The translations under genes and the position numbers were made by a program. This document shows, in pieces, positions 62,787 to 64,000 of a stretch of DNA of 64,000 nt. The first letter of the stretch is position 1; the number at the start of each line of letters is the position of its first letter. This stretch comes from an uncultured Verrucomicrobiota bacterium. Lineage in GTDB: Bacteria > Verrucomicrobiota > Verrucomicrobiia > Opitutales > Opitutaceae. The stretch lies in contig CAJXQX010000009.1 in the NCBI GenBank assembly GCA_913058185.1, positions 1 through 64,000 of the forward strand, written 5' to 3'. The notes beneath the pieces were generated by a model, which made no database searches, had not been told where the DNA came from, and worked only from the letters and a program-made list of their open reading frames with translations.

Positions 62787-63619
62787 AGGGTAGGGCGGAG
62801 GATTTGGCGGGCGGGAGACCAGCAAGTGGTGCGACCTCCGATATCGGCGCGTTCGAGCGGCACTTTGCTACGCGGGCACGTGCCACCGGCGCGCCAGCGG
62901 TGATTGAACAGCCACGAGTTGGGGATACCCACGTTCATATCGTGGGGGAGGGAGCTTCCTTCACCCGCGATGTGTTTCATGGCATTGCGGCATACGGTGC
63001 GGATTTCGCGGTAGAGGGTCGTGATCTCGGCGGTGGTCAAAGAGCCCGCGAGCTGCGCGGGATGGATTTGTGCGCGCCAGAGAATCTCGTCGGCCATCCA
63101 GTTGCCGATGCCTGGAAAACGTTCCTGCATCAGTAGAACGGCTTTCAAGGGTGCGCGGGCGCGGCGGTTGATGAAATCGGTGAGAGCCTTTTTAGTGAAC
63201 GCGGCGGACAGCAGATTCGGTGCGATCCGACTCCACCATTCTGGTTCCTCCGGTCCCGGATCAAACCGCACGCCGCCAAACATACGCGGATCGGTGAAGA
63301 CGAGGCTGACAGTTTCACAATCAATCACCAGATGGTCGTGCTTCTCAGCGCGTTGACCAAGAGGAGCGGAGGTCAAGTCCCCCGTCATGCCCAAATGGAC
63401 GCCCAGCCAGGCACCATTGCTGAAGCGGAAGGCCATTTGTTTCGCGGCGGTGGCAGAGGAGGCGAGCGTTGCGCCAACGAGACCGCGGCGAATCTTGGCG
63501 GCAGGAGCATCGCGAAACGTCTTCTTCGCCGCATGCGCACGGATCCGCGTAACGGTCTGGCCGACGGCGGCTTGGTGCCAGCGTTTACGGTAAAATTCGA
63601 CTTCGGCGAGCTCGGGCAT
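62783..63619 (-). CDS. mutM: Formamidopyrimidine-DNA glycosylase (Fpg/Nei), degenerate zinc finger
   Basis: 278 residues from the ATG at 63619, so that the mature protein starts with catalytic Pro ([13 protein letters not shown], with Glu3). The helix-two-turn-helix [18 protein letters not shown] at 170-187 is intact. The C-terminal zinc finger, normally CxxC...CxxC, reads CPRS (248-251) and CWSP (266-269): the second and fourth Cys are Ser and Pro. A zincless-finger relative is likely, still able to fold over DNA. It removes oxidised purines such as 8-oxoguanine. Its stop overlaps the tlyA start. Confidence 0.9.
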   Translation of the reverse strand: MPELAEVEFYRKRWHQAAVGQTVTRIRAHAAKKTFRDAPAAKIRRGLVGATLASSATAAKQMAFRFSNGAWLGVHLGMTGDLTSAPLGQRAEKHDHLVIDCETVSLVFTDPRMFGGVRFDPGPEEPEWWSRIAPNLLSAAFTKKALTDFINRRARAPLKAVLLMQERFPGIGNWMADEILWRAQIHPAQLAGSLTTAEITTLYREIRTVCRNAMKHIAGEGSSLPHDMNVGIPNSWLFNHRWRAGGTCPRSKVPLERADIGGRTTCWSPARQILRPTL

Positions 63620-63714
63620 GTGCCACCAACCCAAGTAAGGTTGAACCTAATCACAAGCTCGCGGACGTAGTAAAAGAACTCGGCACCCTGGTGGATGGAA
63701 TTTAGGTTTGGTTC

Positions 63715-64000
63715 ATGCCCCAAATTTCCCCTTCGAAACTCACCGCCGATTCGTTGAAAAAAGTAGGAGCGGCGAGCCAGTGGTTGATGAGCAGCTTGGG
63801 ATTTGCCCCGTCCAATGAACAAGGCCCGGGGACGGTAGTTCAACCCGGGCAGTCACCCGGAATCGAAAATATGGAGGGGGTGAATCAAGCCCCGGAACCT
63901 GAAACAGTGCGGGTTCAATGGTGTGACTACAGCGAAACAAAAATCGAATGGCATGAGGGCGAGATGGATGAATTTCACGTCTCCAAACGTCCGGTTTGGG
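63715..64000 (+). CDS. N-terminal part of a CorA-like magnesium transporter (truncated by window end)
   Basis: 95 codons from the ATG at 63715 to the window edge. The first 65 residues are a Gly/Pro/Glu-rich leader (SNEQGPGTVVQPGQSPGIEN). The region TVRVQWCDYSETKIEWHEGE, then MDEFHVSKRPVW, fits the N-terminal cytoplasmic domain of CorA-type transporters (pattern V-x-V-x-x-Y-D-E...F). The membrane helices and GMN motif would lie beyond the window, so the call rests on this short match. It is divergent from fpg. Confidence 0.55.
   Translation, partial: MPQISPSKLTADSLKKVGAASQWLMSSLGFAPSNEQGPGTVVQPGQSPGIENMEGVNQAPEPETVRVQWCDYSETKIEWHEGEMDEFHVSKRPVW

Overview
The window reads as one stretch of a Verrucomicrobiota chromosome, most likely class Opitutae. 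The evidence is several protein families typical of the Planctomycetes–Verrucomicrobia group: two DUF1552/DUF1592 secreted cytochrome pairs, two beta-propeller/HEAT/cytochrome c dehydrogenases, a Minf_1886-type protein, three sulfatases and many palindromic intergenic repeats. Taxonomy is inferred from gene content, not from a marker tree. The first 47 bases are not genomic: they are an Illumina Nextera i7 adapter left on a contig end. The last gene (CorA-like) runs off the right edge.

Layout. 0.2–6.3 kb: secreted sulfatase, an unknown membrane protein and the first DUF1552/DUF1592 pair. 6.5–10.4 kb: an L-arabinose operon in the order araB-araA-araD. 10.6–15.6 kb, plus strand: secreted Kelch protein, cytoplasmic-type sulfatase, octaheme cytochrome with TPRs. 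16–18.7 kb: beta-propeller/HEAT/cytochrome protein. 19.1–24 kb: a seven-gene Ton operon (ExbB, two ExbD, TonB, a TPR protein, two paralogous anchored coiled-coil proteins) closed by a clear terminator. 24.3–24.6 kb: tRNA-Gln, tRNA-Thr and tRNA-Lys. 24.9–29.6 kb: rpmI-rplT-pheS-pheT, with a four-helix-bundle gene between pheS and pheT. 29.7–34.8 kb: the second DUF1552/DUF1592 pair and a PfkB sugar kinase. 35.0–38.3 kb: gatC-gatA-gatB. 38.6–47 kb: sulfatase, M16 peptidase, PilZ-like protein, membrane protein, PhoD-like phosphatase. 47.4–52 kb: phytanoyl-CoA dioxygenase-like protein and a large ThuA/propeller/cytochrome fusion. 52.2–59.6 kb: Fur-family regulator, Minf_1886 protein, M16 peptidase coupled to a DUF3445 haem protein, DUF2007 protein, NAD kinase, JmjC-like oxygenase, DnaQ-like exonuclease. 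59.8–63.6 kb: a broken membrane glycosyltransferase gene, then tlyA and fpg. 

The genes fit an aerobic heterotroph that degrades sulfated polysaccharides. Sulfatases and periplasmic cytochrome-linked dehydrogenases would act outside the cytoplasm, the Ton operon would energise outer-membrane uptake, and arabinose and a PfkB substrate would be processed inside. 

The most unusual structure is in the spacers. Short degenerate tandem repeats with 6-, 7- and 9-base periods recur, mostly between genes. The 7-base family flanks the four-helix-bundle gene inside pheS/pheT as inverted arms. Nearly identical arms (30 of 33 bases on the left), without the gene, sit at the matching position between gatA and gatB. 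This looks like a small mobile or domesticated element with an ORF-bearing form and an empty form.
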